Source: Kitasatospora xanthocidica
GTDB lineage: Bacteria > Actinomycetota > Actinomycetes > Streptomycetales > Streptomycetaceae
Reading direction: 5' to 3'
Length of the DNA: 64,000 nt
NCBI RefSeq assembly: GCF_014656195.1
Contig: NZ_BNBY01000004.1
Coordinates: 299,790 to 363,789 of the forward strand
A program made the position numbers and the translations under genes. The notes beneath the pieces were generated by a model that saw only the letters and a list, made by a program, of their open reading frames with translations, had not been told where the DNA came from and did not search any database. Positions 1 to 9,348 of the stretch are shown here, piece by piece (positions within the stretch are counted from its first letter, which is position 1; every line of letters starts with the position of its first letter).

Positions 1-28
1 GGAGCCACCCCGCACCCACCCTCCCGAA

Positions 29-118
29 AGCCCCACCCCACCCCAGCCCCGCGCAGCGGAACCCCACCCCACCCCAGCCCCGCGCAGCGGAACCCCACCC
101 CAGCCCCGCGCAGCGAAA
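29..118. repeat. three tandem copies of a C-rich ~31-bp unit
   Basis: Three consecutive copies of a C-rich unit ending in CCCAGCCCCGCGCAGCGGAA. Copies one and two (29-60 and 61-91) are nearly identical; the third (92-118) is shortened and ends in GCGAAA. It lies downstream of divIVA and its terminator. I see no open reading frame in it; function unknown. Confidence 0.85.
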
Positions 119-138
119 CCCCACACCCCGAACACACC

Positions 139-185
139 AAAAAGGCGCCCCCTCCCCGACCCGAAGGTCGAAAAGGGGACGCCCT
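139..185 (-). terminator. rho-independent terminator of divIVA
   Basis: Read on the minus strand just after the divIVA stop: a bipartite stem (GGGCGTCCCC with GGGGGCGCC, enclosing CGACC-TTCG-GGTCG) followed by TTTTT. Position, strand and T-tract fit an intrinsic terminator ending the dcw transcript. Confidence 0.85.
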
Positions 186-205
186 CAAAGAGCTCGGCTA
201 CAACC

Positions 206-1564
206 TCAGTTGTCGCCGTCCTCGTCGATCAGGAAGCCCCGCATCGGCGCCGGAGCCTGCTGCATCGGCTGCGGCGGCTGCGGACGGACGGCCGCCATCG
301 GCTGGGTCATCCCGGCCGGCTGCATCTGCGGAGCCCCGCTGCCGCCGGCGGACTGCCCGCCGAAGCTCGGCGCCGAGGTGTTGCCGCCGAAGGAGCTGTT
401 CCCGCCGAAGGACGGCGAGTTGCCACCGAAGGACGGCTGGTTGCCACCGAAGCTCGGCGCACTGCCCATCGCACCGGCACCGGCCGGAGCCATCGACGAG
501 GCCGCCGGCGGCAGCGACGCGGTGGCGGGGATCCGCGGCGGGGCGAGCGAGTCGTCGGCCTGCGACTCCAGCTGGCGCAGCTGGGTCTCCAGGTACGACT
601 TCAGGCGGGTGCGGTACTCACGCTCGAAGGCCCGCAGGTCCTCGACCTTGCGCTCCAGCGTGGCGCGGGCGGACTCCAGCGAGCCCATCGCGACGCGGTG
701 CTTCTCCTGCGCGTCCCGCTCCAGGGCGTCGGCCTTGGCACGGGCGTCGCGCTCCAGGCCCTCGGCCCGGCTGCGCGCCTCGCCGACGATCTTGTTGGCC
801 TCGGAGCGGGCCTCGGAGATCGCCTGGTCGGCGGTCTGCTGAGCGAGCGCCAGGACGCGGGCGGCGCTGTCGCCACCGGGGCCCTGCTGCTGCATGGGGG
901 CGCCCATCGGGCCGCCCATCTGCTGCGGCGGGCCGCCCATGGGGCCGCCCATCTGCTGCATCTGCTGCTGGCCCATGCCCTGGCTCATGCCCTGGCCCAT
1001 GGGGTTGCCCATCTGCTGCGGGCCACCGGGGCCGCCCATGGGCTGCAGCATCTGACCGCCCATCGGCTGGACCAGCTGCTGCTGGCCGCCCATGGTCTGG
1101 CCCATCTGCTGCTGCTGGCCGGCCGGCGGGAGCTGCGGCGCGGAGCCGGCGGGCAGGCCGAGGGGCTGGTTGCCCATCTGCTGCTGGGGGCCGGGGCCCA
1201 TCTGCTGCTGCTGGGGACCACCCGGGCCCATCTGCTGCGGGCCGCCGGGGCCCATCTGCTGCGGGCCGCCCGGGCCCTGCTGGCCGGGGACCGGCGGGCC
1301 GGATATGGCGGCCGGCACCGGGGCACCACCCTGGCGGGGGGCGTCCTGCTGCTGCGGCTCCTTGCGCAGGTTGGCCTGGTTCTGCGCGGCGGCACGAGTC
1401 GCGGCGGCCAGCTTGGCGCGCAGGTCCTCGTTCTCCCGGAGGAGGCGGGTCAGCTCCGCCTCGACCTCGTCGAGGAAGGCATCGACCTCGTCCTCGTCAT
1501 AGCCTTCACGCAGGCGGACGGTCGTGAACTGCTTGTTCCGAACGTCCTCGGGGGTCAATGGCAT
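206..1564 (-). CDS. divIVA: DivIVA / Wag31 polar growth scaffold
   Basis: Cytoplasmic coiled-coil protein that marks negatively curved membrane at hyphal tips and recruits the wall-synthesis machinery; essential for apical growth in Streptomyces (family knowledge). The 452 residues begin with the canonical N-terminal module (MPLTPEDVRNKQF, then GYDEDEVDAFLDEVE and a short coiled coil). A long Q/G/M/P-rich linker follows (about 65-230) with repeated GGPQQMGP units, then a long A/E/R-rich coiled coil (about 235-335), and a C-terminal tail with repeated PSFGGN units before the acidic end. A GGTGAAGAG ribosome-binding site precedes the ATG. It is the last gene of the dcw run and has its own terminator. 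The linker is far longer and more repetitive than in mycobacterial Wag31, as is usual for Streptomyces. Confidence 0.97.
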   Translation of the reverse strand: MPLTPEDVRNKQFTTVRLREGYDEDEVDAFLDEVEAELTRLLRENEDLRAKLAAATRAAAQNQANLRKEPQQQDAPRQGGAPVPAAISGPPVPGQQGPGGPQQMGPGGPQQMGPGGPQQQQMGPGPQQQMGNQPLGLPAGSAPQLPPAGQQQQMGQTMGGQQQLVQPMGGQMLQPMGGPGGPQQMGNPMGQGMSQGMGQQQMQQMGGPMGGPPQQMGGPMGAPMQQQGPGGDSAARVLALAQQTADQAISEARSEANKIVGEARSRAEGLERDARAKADALERDAQEKHRVAMGSLESARATLERKVEDLRAFEREYRTRLKSYLETQLRQLESQADDSLAPPRIPATASLPPAASSMAPAGAGAMGSAPSFGGNQPSFGGNSPSFGGNSSFGGNTSAPSFGGQSAGGSGAPQMQPAGMTQPMAAVRPQPPQPMQQAPAPMRGFLIDEDGDN

Positions 1565-1623
1565 CTCTTCACCTCAACGTGATCGTCGGCACACCGGCAT
1601 CCTGTCGCATCGCTCACCTACGA

Positions 1624-1905
1624 CTAGGGGTGCACAAGCGAGATCAGGACATACACAATGATCATCAGTACGAAGAAGGACAGGTCGAGCGCCACGCCCC
1701 CGAAACGCAACGGCGGAATGAGCCGCCGAAGAAGCTTGAGCGGCGGATCCGTGACAGTGTACGTGGCCTCCAGGACCAGGACCATGGCCTTGCCAGGCCG
1801 CCACGAACGCGCGAACTGGAAGACCCAGTCCATGACCAGCCGCACGAGCAGGAACACCAGGAAGACGGTCAGGGCGTAGTAGAGCACCGCCCACACGATG
1901 TCCAT
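1624..1905 (-). CDS. YggT-family membrane protein
   Basis: Small integral membrane protein of 93 residues with two hydrophobic segments (DIVWAVLYYALTVFLVFLLV near the N terminus and a C-terminal one ending in VYVLISLVHP) around a basic amphipathic loop, the usual YggT/YlmG arrangement. I chose the internal ATG at 1905 over an upstream in-frame ATG at 1956 because GAGAGGG sits just before it and the membrane segment then begins at once. Members next to sepF and divIVA in Gram-positive bacteria are linked genetically to division or envelope stability, but the biochemical role is unknown. Confidence 0.9.
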   Translation of the reverse strand: MDIVWAVLYYALTVFLVFLLVRLVMDWVFQFARSWRPGKAMVLVLEATYTVTDPPLKLLRRLIPPLRFGGVALDLSFFVLMIIVYVLISLVHP

Positions 1906-2006
1906 CGCGTTTTCCCTCTCCCCGGTCCCGGGCCGCTGGGGCCCGCCGCTCGTCACCTGTCGCTAACCCACTGTTGATCAGATCCACACGTAAAGTCGTG
2001 GCCGGG

Positions 2007-2621
2007 TCAGCTCTGGTTGAAGAACCCACCCTCGGCGATCCGAGCCTTGTCCTCCGCCGTGACATCGACGTTAGCAGGCGACAGCAGGAACACCTTCTGT
2101 GTCACGCGCTCGATACTGCCGTGCAGACCGAAGACGAGTCCAGCGGCGAAGTCTACGAGCCGCTTGGCGTCGGTGTCGTCCATCTCGGTCAGATTCATGA
2201 TCACAGGAGTGCCGCCGCGGAACTGTTCCCCGATGGTACGGGCCTCGTTGTAGGTCCGGGGGTGCAGCGTGGTGATGCGGTAGGGCTCTCGTTCGTTCAC
2301 TACCTTGGGCATGATCACCGGGGAGCTCTTCTCCAGGTTGTGGCGGCGGTCGGGTGTGATGGACGACACGGGGGCCATCCTCGGGGTCTCCTGCCGGATC
2401 GGCACCGCCGCCGGCACCGGCTGGGGCGTGATCGAGGAGACCGGGGCGGGCGTGGCGGCGGCCGCGGCGGCCGGCCGGGGAATGTCCTCGGTCCGCTGCC
2501 CGGTCCGGATCGGCTCGGGGTCCGCGTCGTAGTCGTCGTCGGGGTCGTACCCCTGGCCGTCGTACGTCTCGTCCTCCACGAGGCCGAGGTAGACCGCCAT
2601 CTTGCGCATTGCGCCGGCCAT
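2007..2621 (-). CDS. sepF: SepF, FtsZ membrane anchor
   Basis: Division protein that tethers and bundles FtsZ at the membrane, taking the place of FtsA/ZipA in actinobacteria. The 204 residues comprise an N-terminal amphipathic membrane-binding helix ([17 protein letters not shown]), an acidic then A/P-rich linker, and the C-terminal SepF core (about 95-190: [37 protein letters not shown]). I used the ATG at 2621, preceded by GGAGGAG, because it starts exactly at the conserved helix; an ATG at 2648 would add nine unconserved residues. Same strand and order as in other actinobacterial dcw clusters. Confidence 0.95.
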   Translation of the reverse strand: MAGAMRKMAVYLGLVEDETYDGQGYDPDDDYDADPEPIRTGQRTEDIPRPAAAAAATPAPVSSITPQPVPAAVPIRQETPRMAPVSSITPDRRHNLEKSSPVIMPKVVNEREPYRITTLHPRTYNEARTIGEQFRGGTPVIMNLTEMDDTDAKRLVDFAAGLVFGLHGSIERVTQKVFLLSPANVDVTAEDKARIAEGGFFNQS

Positions 2622-2928
2622 GCTCCTGTCTCCTCCGCTCATGGCCACCCGGCTGGCACCCGGTGGCTACTCCGCGAAGCCGCGCCCCTTCCGATGGTCG
2701 CTCGCTTCGCTCACTCCGTCGGACCGGCTCCGTCTCCCGGCGGCCCGGGCCCGTACGGCCCTGCCTGCGGATTGCGCGGTCCATCCACGACGGCGCGTCA
2801 GGCCGGCGGCCTGTCAGGTTTCGTGGAGTGGGGTCCGCGGAGCTGCGATCCACGGTTCGCTAGCGCTCCGGGGAGCTGCTAGATTCTGTCCTATTTTGTC
2901 CTGCAGTCTGATCTACTACCCGGTGACG
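2622..2928. other. sepF-yggS intergenic region, no gene seen
   Basis: About 300 bases without a supported gene. The part next to yggS is unusually AT-rich for this genome and on the minus strand carries two close AGGACA motifs (AGGACAAAATAGGACAGAAT), so it may hold a separate promoter for sepF-yggT-divIVA. I cannot assign convincing -35/-10 boxes. Confidence 0.5.
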
Positions 2929-3717
2929 TTACCTGAGGGGTGACCTCACTCCGAGTACCGCCGTTCCGACGCGCACATGTGTCGCCCCGGCGGCAATCGC
3001 CTGCTCAAGGTCGCCGCTCATCCCTGCGGAGACCATGGTGGCAGCCGGATGGTCCGTCCGTACGGCGGTTGCGATTTCCGCCAGCCGATCGAAGGCGCGG
3101 GCCGGGTCCCCGGCCAGCGGTCCGGCCAGCGGAGCGACGGTCATCACACCGTCCAGCCGCAGCCCGGGCGTGTCGGCGATGGTGTCGGCCAGTCGCGCGA
3201 CATCCTCCGGCGCGACCCCGGCCCGGTGCGCGCCCTCGCCGTGCGCCTTGTCGAGCGCCACCTGCACCAGGCAACCCAGCTCCGGCCGCTCCGACTTGAG
3301 CACCGCCGCGGCGAGCGACTCGGCCAGCCTCGGCCGGTCCACCGAGTGCACGTGGTTCGCGTACCGGACGACCGAGCGGACCTTGTTGGTCTGCAGCTGT
3401 CCGACGAAGTGCCAGTCAAGAGGAAGGTTTCTGCACTGCTCCGCCTTGGGTGCGGCGTCCTGATCGCGGTTCTCCGCGACATCCGTCACACCCAGGCCGG
3501 CCAGCAGCGCGGTGTCCTCGGCCGGGTAGGTCTTGGTGACGACGATCAGGGTGACCTCGTCCCGCGCGCGGCCGGCGGCCGCACAGGCGTCCGCGATCCG
3601 GCGCTCGACCACCTCGAGGTTGGTCCCGAGCTCCTCGTACCGGGCCCGTTGGCCGTCCGTCAGCCCGTGGAGGAAGTCGGCGCCCCCCGGGAACGGTCCG
3701 TAGATGTCGTTCGTCAT
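2929..3717 (-). CDS. YggS-type pyridoxal-phosphate homeostasis protein
   Basis: PLP-binding protein of the YggS/PROSC (COG0325) family, which buffers free PLP and has no established catalytic activity. The 262-residue sequence has the alanine-racemase-like TIM-barrel signatures: PLP lysine in VVTKTYP, then WHFVGQLQTNK and the C-terminal MVSAGMSGDLEQAIAAGATH and VRVGTAVLG. Its ATG overlaps the pgeF stop (TGATG), so translation is probably coupled. One difference is AENRDQDA where many homologues read GENRVQEA. Confidence 0.95.
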   Translation of the reverse strand: MTNDIYGPFPGGADFLHGLTDGQRARYEELGTNLEVVERRIADACAAAGRARDEVTLIVVTKTYPAEDTALLAGLGVTDVAENRDQDAAPKAEQCRNLPLDWHFVGQLQTNKVRSVVRYANHVHSVDRPRLAESLAAAVLKSERPELGCLVQVALDKAHGEGAHRAGVAPEDVARLADTIADTPGLRLDGVMTVAPLAGPLAGDPARAFDRLAEIATAVRTDHPAATMVSAGMSGDLEQAIAAGATHVRVGTAVLGVRSPLR

Positions 3718-4448
3718 CAGTGATCAGAGCCCAACCAGACGTAGCTCGCGAGCCGGCCCGTGCGCTGCTCGCGGCGGTAGGAGTAGTGATCGGCGGATTC
3801 GAGGGTGCAGACCGGTGACCGCACCAGCTCGCTGACCCCCAGCGCGGCCAGCTGGGCCGCGACTCCCTCCGGCACGTCCAGCGCCGGTGTCCCCCACGAG
3901 GTCTCGGCGAAGGCCTCCGGCACCACGGCGGCGACCTCGGCGCGCAGTTCGGCCGGCACCTCGTAGCAGCTGCCGCAGACCGCGGGGCCGGTGGCGGCGG
4001 TGATCCGCCCGGGCTCGGCCCCCAGTCCGACCATCGCCCGGACCACCGCGGGCACCACCCCGGCCGCCAGCCCGGGCCGGCCCGCGTGGGCCGCGCCCAC
4101 CACGCCCGCCACCGGGTCGGCCAGCAGCACCGGCGTGCAGTCGGCGGTCAGCACCGCCAGCGCGAGCGGCCGGTCGGTGACCACCGCGTCGACCGTCGGG
4201 GCCTCCCCGAGCGGCTGGCGCTCGGTCACCACGGCGACCTCGGCGCCGTGCACCTGGTTCATCCAGACCACGTCGGCCGGTTCGAGCCCCAGCTCCCGGG
4301 CGGCGAGCGCCCGGTTCTCCCGGACGGCCTCCGGGTCGTCCCCGACGGCCCCGCCGAGGTTGAGCTCCCCGTACGGCGAAGTGCTCACCCCGCCCCACCT
4401 GTCGGTGAAGGCGAAGTGAGCACCCGCGTGGACCGCGTGATCGATCAC
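3717..4448 (-). CDS. pgeF: YfiH/PgeF-type laccase-domain protein
   Basis: Member of the DUF152/YfiH family (peptidoglycan editing factor; members are also reported as purine nucleoside phosphorylases). The 243 residues contain the metal-ligand motifs: [10 protein letters not shown], the Cys of [10 protein letters not shown], and the His of [13 protein letters not shown], plus CGSCYEV. The GTG start overlaps the ftsZ TGA (GTGA) and the stop overlaps the yggS ATG, so the gene sits tightly inside the ftsZ-pgeF-yggS unit found across actinobacteria. Substrate in this organism is not determined by the sequence. Confidence 0.93.
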   Translation of the reverse strand: MIDHAVHAGAHFAFTDRWGGVSTSPYGELNLGGAVGDDPEAVRENRALAARELGLEPADVVWMNQVHGAEVAVVTERQPLGEAPTVDAVVTDRPLALAVLTADCTPVLLADPVAGVVGAAHAGRPGLAAGVVPAVVRAMVGLGAEPGRITAATGPAVCGSCYEVPAELRAEVAAVVPEAFAETSWGTPALDVPEGVAAQLAALGVSELVRSPVCTLESADHYSYRREQRTGRLASYVWLGSDH

Positions 4449-5674
4449 TTAAGGAAATCCGGGACGTCGAGCTCCTCGGCCGGGCTCTCCACGTACGGCT
4501 GCCGGACCGGCTGCACCTGCGGCGGCACCGGGGCGGCGGTCGTGGTGGCCGGGGTCTCGGCCTGCCGGCTCGGCGCGGCCGGGGCCTCGCCCTCCGAGCG
4601 GGACGTCACCGAGCCGATGCTCCCGTACGAGGGGCGGCCGGCCGGCCGCTCCGGGGCGGCCGGCGGGGTCGCCGGGCGGTCCTGGGAGGCGGACTTGACC
4701 ACCGGGTCGCGGACGATCGCCGGCGGCTGCCCGCCGTCGAAGCCGGCCGCGATGACGGTGACCCGGACCTCGTCGCCGAGCGCGTCGTCGATGACCGCAC
4801 CGAAGATGATGTTGGCCTCGGGGTGGGCGGCCTCGCTGACCAGCTGGGCCGACTCGTTGATCTCGAACAGACCGAGGTCGGAGCCGCCCGAGATGGAGAG
4901 CAGCACGCCGCGGGCGCCGTCGATCGAGGCCTCCAGCAGCGGCGAGGAGATCGCCATCACGGCGGCGGCCTTGGCGCGGTCCTCACCGCGGGCCGAGCCG
5001 ATGCCCATGAGCGCCGAACCGGCCTCCGACATGACGGACTTGACGTCCGCGAAGTCGAGGTTGATCAGGCCCGGGGTGGTGATCAGGTCGGTGATGCCCT
5101 GGACGCCGGAGAGCAGGACCTGGTCGGCCGAGCGGAACGCGTCGAGCACGCTGACCTGGCGGTCCGAGATGGACAGCAGCCGGTCGTTGGGGATGACGAT
5201 GAGGGTGTCGACCTCTTCGCGCAGGCTCGCGATGCCGTCCTCGGCCTGGTTGGCGCGGCGACGGCCCTCGAAGGTGAAGGGGCGGGTGACCACGCCGATG
5301 GTCAGGGCGCCCAGGGAGCGCGCGATGTTGGCGACGACGGGCGCGCCGCCCGTGCCCGTGCCACCGCCCTCACCGGCGGTCACGAAGACCATGTCGGCCC
5401 CCTTGAGGACCTCCTCGATCTCCTCGCGGTGGTCCTCGGCGGCCTTGCGGCCGACCTCGGGGTTGGCGCCGGCGCCGAGGCCCCGGGTGAGTTCACGGCC
5501 CACATCGAGCTTGACGTCGGCGTCGCTCATCAGGAGGGCCTGCGCATCGGTGTTGATCGCGATGAACTCGACGCCCTTGAGACCGACCTCGATCATCCGG
5601 TTGATGGCGTTGACACCACCGCCGCCGATACCGACGACCTTGATGACTGCGAGGTAGTTCTGCGGTGCTGCCAC
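4445..5674 (-). CDS. ftsZ: cell division GTPase FtsZ
   Basis: Tubulin-like GTPase that polymerises into the Z ring or, in aerial hyphae, the Z ladders for sporulation septa. With the start used here it has 409 residues: nucleotide-binding [12 protein letters not shown] near residue 13, the tubulin signature GGGTGTG at 103-109, the T7 loop NLDFADVKS, a variable P/A-rich linker and the conserved C-terminal peptide DVPDFLK that binds SepF. I chose GTG at 5674 ([10 protein letters not shown]) because Streptomyces FtsZ begins there; the frame stays open to 5800 but the extra 42 residues look non-coding. The 363-base upstream gap holds its promoters, expected because ftsZ has dedicated developmental promoters in Streptomyces. 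Confidence 0.98.
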   Translation of the reverse strand: MAAPQNYLAVIKVVGIGGGGVNAINRMIEVGLKGVEFIAINTDAQALLMSDADVKLDVGRELTRGLGAGANPEVGRKAAEDHREEIEEVLKGADMVFVTAGEGGGTGTGGAPVVANIARSLGALTIGVVTRPFTFEGRRRANQAEDGIASLREEVDTLIVIPNDRLLSISDRQVSVLDAFRSADQVLLSGVQGITDLITTPGLINLDFADVKSVMSEAGSALMGIGSARGEDRAKAAAVMAISSPLLEASIDGARGVLLSISGGSDLGLFEINESAQLVSEAAHPEANIIFGAVIDDALGDEVRVTVIAAGFDGGQPPAIVRDPVVKSASQDRPATPPAAPERPAGRPSYGSIGSVTSRSEGEAPAAPSRQAETPATTTAAPVPPQVQPVRQPYVESPAEELDVPDFLK

Positions 5675-6037
5675 GTCGAAGGCCTCTCGCCTCGAATTTC
5701 CGGGTCGGCCCGGCCCGGCGAGGGTCCGTTCCGACGGATGTCGATGGGTAGGGAGCCTGGTTTCTGACTGAATGTCCGAAATGCCGACCGCCGACCCCAA
5801 CCCTAAACTTGACCTTTAGGGTTAGTCCTGTGCCTCCGTCACATCACCAGGGGACACAGTCTGGTGACACAGGACACTAGGTCGCCCCGGGCACGTGTTT
5901 CAACGAACACGCCGAGCTTCCCTTTTTCTTTTGAGCCTATGTGATCATCAGCCGGCTTAGGAAACCGGGGTGACCACCAAGGGTCGGGCCGACACTCCAA
6001 GGCGTCAACCCCTCCCTCTGGGACAGAACCTACCGGA
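5675..6037 (-). promoter_or_regulatory. ftsZ promoter/leader region with inverted repeats
   Basis: Gap of 363 bases between ftsQ and ftsZ, much more AT-rich than its surroundings. Two inverted repeats stand out: AACCCTAAA/TTTAGGGTT at 5799-5823 (9-bp arms, 7-bp spacer) and CGTGTT/AACACG at 5894-5911. Streptomyces ftsZ has several promoters in this interval, one sporulation-specific (established for S. coelicolor). I infer that these repeats mark regulator or promoter sites; no regulator can be named. Confidence 0.7.
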
Positions 6038-6814
6038 TCATCCGGACACCGCCGGCGCCTCGGGCGCCGTGACGTCGAAGTTCGTACCCTTCTGGTTCAT
6101 CAGCGCCACCAGCACCCGGGCTTTCCGCCCGATCTGCTCCGGACTCCCCCAGCGCACCGTGGCACCCCCGCTGAGCTGCAGCTCGATGTCGTCGTACGAG
6201 TGCACCAGCACCGCCCCGGCCCGCTTGGCGACCTCCGGCGGCAGCCCGGCGGCCACCGCCACCGCGCCCTGCACCAACTGCGGACGGGAGATCACCCCGT
6301 CCACGTCATTCGCCTGCTGACTGAGCCGCAGTTCCACCACCGGCACGCCCTCCGGCGGGGCCGCCTCGGTGGCGAAGCTCACGCCGGCGGCATCCACCTG
6401 GGTGAACTGCCCGTCCTCCCCCTTGACGGCGGCCACCGCCGTGCGCTGGACGACCTTCACCTGGAGGGTGTGCGGCCAGCCCCGCCACACCTCGGCCTTC
6501 GCCACCCGGGGGATCGACTCCACCCGGCGCCGGACGTCGTCCAGGTCCACCCGGGCCAGCGGGCCGTCGCCAAGCCCGCCGATCGCGTCCCGGACCTGGG
6601 TCACCGTCAGTCTGTCGTCGCCGGCGCCCTGGACGGCGACGCTGCGCACGTCCAGCACCGACGAGAGGAACACCAGCCAGGCCAGCCCGCCCAGCACCGC
6701 GGTGCCGAGCACGCTCAGCACCACGATGCCCCGCCGGGAGAGCCGGAGGCGAGGAGCGGACTCCTCCTCCTCCAGCTCCGCCTCGAGCGGGTCGGCGAGC
6801 CGGCCGTCAGCCAC
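6038..6814 (-). CDS. ftsQ: cell division protein FtsQ/DivIB
   Basis: Bitopic membrane protein of the FtsQ-FtsL-FtsB divisome subcomplex. The 258 residues show an acidic cytoplasmic tail, one transmembrane helix (about 30-52, [20 protein letters not shown]), the POTRA domain ([19 protein letters not shown], then [19 protein letters not shown] and AKVEVWRGWP-like [11 protein letters not shown]) and the FtsQ domain. The GTG start lies inside the 3' end of murG (8-base overlap), indicating coupling. The gap to ftsZ shows the two are not simply co-translated. Confidence 0.95.
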   Translation of the reverse strand: MADGRLADPLEAELEEEESAPRLRLSRRGIVVLSVLGTAVLGGLAWLVFLSSVLDVRSVAVQGAGDDRLTVTQVRDAIGGLGDGPLARVDLDDVRRRVESIPRVAKAEVWRGWPHTLQVKVVQRTAVAAVKGEDGQFTQVDAAGVSFATEAAPPEGVPVVELRLSQQANDVDGVISRPQLVQGAVAVAAGLPPEVAKRAGAVLVHSYDDIELQLSGGATVRWGSPEQIGRKARVLVALMNQKGTNFDVTAPEAPAVSG

Positions 6815-7913
6815 GGCGGCGGCCGCCGCGGTGGGCCTGGATGGCCTCGTAGACCATGCCGACCAGCAGGTCGTCGGCGTCCCGGCGGCCGAACTCGGCG
6901 GCGGCCCGGCTCATGTCCCACAGCCGCTGCGGGTCGGTGAGCACCGGCAGCACGTTCTGCAGCACCCAGTCCGGGGTCAGCTCGGCGTCGTCCACCAGCA
7001 GGCCGCCGCCGGCCTTGACCATCGGCTGGGCGTTCAGCCGCTGCTCGCCGTTGCCGATCGGCAGCGGGACGAAGGCGGCGGGCAGGCCGACGGCCGCCAG
7101 CTCGGCCACCGTCATGGCACCGGCCCGGCAGAGCATCATGTCGGCCGCCGCGTAGGCCAGGTCCATCCGGTCCAGGTACGGCACCGGGCGGTAGGGCGGC
7201 ATCCCGGGGACGTCCGCGACCTGCGGCAGCTCGTTCTTCGGGCCGACCGCGTGCAGGATCTGCACGCCGTACTGCTGCAGCCGCGGGGCGATCGCGGTGA
7301 CCGTCTCGTTGAGCCGGCGGGCGCCCTGGGAGCCGCCGGAGACCAGCAGGGTGGGCAGCCGCTGGTCGAGGCCGAAGTACTGCCGGGCCTCGGGGCGGGC
7401 GGCGCCGCGGTCCAGGGTGGCGATGGTCCGGCGCAGCGGGATGCCGATGTACCGGGAGTCGCGCAGCTTGCTGTCGGGCGTGGAGACCGCCACGAAGTCG
7501 CTGTAGCGGGCGCCGATCTTGTTGGCCAGGCCCGGGCGGGCGTTCGCCTCGTGCACCACGATCGGCACACCGGCCCGCTTGGCGGCCAGGTAGGCGGGCA
7601 TCGCGACGTAGCCGCCGAAGCCGACCACCGCGTCCGCGTTGACCCGCTCGATGATCTCCTGGGCGGCCCGGACGGTGCCGCGCAGCCGTCCTGGGACGGT
7701 GATCAGCTCCGGGGTGGGCTTGCGGGGCAGCGGGACGGCCGGGATGAGCTCCAACTGGTAGCCGCGCTCGGGTACCAGCCGGGTCTCCAGACCGCGCTCG
7801 GTGCCCAGGGCGGTGATCCCGATGGACGGGTCGTGCCTGCGGAGGGCGTCCGCGAGGGCCATGGCCGGCTCGATGTGACCGGCGGTCCCCCCGCCGGCGA
7901 GTACGACATGCAC
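6807..7913 (-). CDS. murG: MurG, UDP-GlcNAc:undecaprenyl-PP-MurNAc-pentapeptide GlcNAc transferase
   Basis: Membrane-associated GT28 enzyme that converts lipid I to lipid II. The 368 residues carry the N-terminal glycine loop ([17 protein letters not shown]), the second loop [23 protein letters not shown], and the C-domain UDP-GlcNAc site [15 protein letters not shown] and [18 protein letters not shown]. Length is normal. The ATG follows the ftsW stop after 6 bases. In mycobacteria murC lies between murG and ftsQ; here murG abuts ftsQ directly. Confidence 0.97.
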   Translation of the reverse strand: MHVVLAGGGTAGHIEPAMALADALRRHDPSIGITALGTERGLETRLVPERGYQLELIPAVPLPRKPTPELITVPGRLRGTVRAAQEIIERVNADAVVGFGGYVAMPAYLAAKRAGVPIVVHEANARPGLANKIGARYSDFVAVSTPDSKLRDSRYIGIPLRRTIATLDRGAARPEARQYFGLDQRLPTLLVSGGSQGARRLNETVTAIAPRLQQYGVQILHAVGPKNELPQVADVPGMPPYRPVPYLDRMDLAYAAADMMLCRAGAMTVAELAAVGLPAAFVPLPIGNGEQRLNAQPMVKAGGGLLVDDAELTPDWVLQNVLPVLTDPQRLWDMSRAAAEFGRRDADDLLVGMVYEAIQAHRGGRRRG

Positions 7914-7919
7914 CGAAAT

Positions 7920-9290
7920 TCACCGCTCCCTGCGTGCCGGCCCGGGGACCGGGCGCGCTGTGGTTCGTCGTCGTGGCAGCACCCGGGCCAGTCGCTTCCT
8001 GATCCGGGAGTTCTTGGTCCGGGCGGCCAGGGCCGCCTTCGCGCCCGAGGTGCTCCGTGCCAGGCACAGCAGCACACCGATCGCGGACATGGCCGACAGC
8101 ATGGCGGAACCGCCGTAGGAGAACAGCGGGAGCGGGACGCCCGCGATGGGCAGCAGTCCCAGCGCCGACCCCAGGTTGATCATGGCCTGCGCCATGACCC
8201 AGGTGGTGGCGGCTCCCGCGGCGTACCTGACGAAGGGGTCCTTCGTGCCGATGGCCACACGGATACCCGCGTAGCCTAGTGCCGCGAAGAGACCGATCAC
8301 CGACAGCGTCCCCACGAGGCCGAGTTCCTCGCCGGTCGCGGCGAAGATGAAGTCGGTGTGCGCCTCGGGCAGCTGGCCCCATTTCTCCACCCCGGCGCCG
8401 AGGCCGGTGCCGAAGCCGCCGCCGTTCGCGAACGCGAAGACCCCGTGCAGGGCCTGGAAGCAGGCGCCCTCGGGGTCGAGCTTGGTGACGCCGATGCAGC
8501 CGAGGCGCTCCGCCCGGTGCGGGACGGTGACGACCAGCGCGGTGCAGACCACCACCGCCACGCCGAGGGTCGCCACGAACAGCCGCAGCGGTGCGCCGAC
8601 CATCCAGAGCAGCGCGAACACCATGGCCACCAGGATCATCGAGGTGCCCATGTCGCCGCCGAACATGATCAGCGCGAGCAGCAGCAGGGCACCCGGCACC
8701 AGCGGCACCAGCAGGTGCTTCCAGGAGTTCAGGGTGCCGGCCTTCTGCTTGCGGGCTAGCAGGTCGGCGCCCCAGAGGACCAGCGCGAGCTTGGCGAACT
8801 CGGACGGCTGGAACTGGAAGAAGCCGAAATCCAGCCAGTTCTGGTTGCCGTTGATCCGCACCCCGATGCCGGGCACGGCGACCAGCGTGAGCGCGCCGAT
8901 CACCCCGAACATCACCGGGTAGACGATCACCCGCAGCACGGCCACCGGGACGGAGGCGAAGCCGATCAGCAGGACCAGGCCGAGGATGGCCGCGATCAGC
9001 TGCTTGAGGAAGTAGTACTGGGCCGCGTGGTGCTGGTTCAGGGCGAGGATCTGCGAGGCCGAGAACACCATCATCAGACCGAGCACGACCAGCAGCAGCG
9101 TGCTGCCGACGATCAGCAGGTACGGCGTGAGCGGCCGGTCCAGCCAGTACCCGAGCCGGGCCCGGAAGGCCTGGACGCGGGCCAGCGGACCGGCCGACTT
9201 GTACTTGGTCGTGGTGGCGGAGATCACTCGCCACGGCTCGGCGGCGTCCTGCTTCCCCACACCGGATTCCGCCCTGCCCTGCCCCGCCAC
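7920..9290 (-). CDS. ftsW: SEDS glycosyltransferase FtsW
   Basis: Polytopic SEDS-family peptidoglycan glycosyltransferase working with FtsI at the septum. Ten or so hydrophobic segments are visible, with SEDS motifs such as GNQNWLDFGFFQFQPSEFAK, a long extracytoplasmic loop containing FANGGGFGTGLGAGVEKWG, and FIFAATGEELG. The C terminus is basic. The start is uncertain: the frame runs open to 9464 inside murD, but two adjacent GTG codons at 9293 and 9290 follow AAGGGGAGA, and I use the second for better spacing (456 residues). The N-terminal ~50 residues are a low-complexity cytoplasmic tail. Confidence 0.93.
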   Translation of the reverse strand: MAGQGRAESGVGKQDAAEPWRVISATTTKYKSAGPLARVQAFRARLGYWLDRPLTPYLLIVGSTLLLVVLGLMMVFSASQILALNQHHAAQYYFLKQLIAAILGLVLLIGFASVPVAVLRVIVYPVMFGVIGALTLVAVPGIGVRINGNQNWLDFGFFQFQPSEFAKLALVLWGADLLARKQKAGTLNSWKHLLVPLVPGALLLLALIMFGGDMGTSMILVAMVFALLWMVGAPLRLFVATLGVAVVVCTALVVTVPHRAERLGCIGVTKLDPEGACFQALHGVFAFANGGGFGTGLGAGVEKWGQLPEAHTDFIFAATGEELGLVGTLSVIGLFAALGYAGIRVAIGTKDPFVRYAAGAATTWVMAQAMINLGSALGLLPIAGVPLPLFSYGGSAMLSAMSAIGVLLCLARSTSGAKAALAARTKNSRIRKRLARVLPRRRTTARPVPGPARRER

Positions 9291-9348
9291 CACTCTCCCC
9301 TTCTCCGCGGCTCCTTCGCCCCCGGGTCGCCCGGCGCGACCCTTCGGC

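Noticed and set aside
6807..6814. A possible missing murC between ftsQ and murG.
   Set aside because: The genes overlap by 8 bases, so there is no room; this is the normal Streptomyces arrangement with murC elsewhere.
6715..9234. An 839-codon minus-strand frame spanning murG and ftsW.
   Set aside because: It runs in a different frame across two well-supported genes and shows only Arg/Gly/Pro-rich composition.
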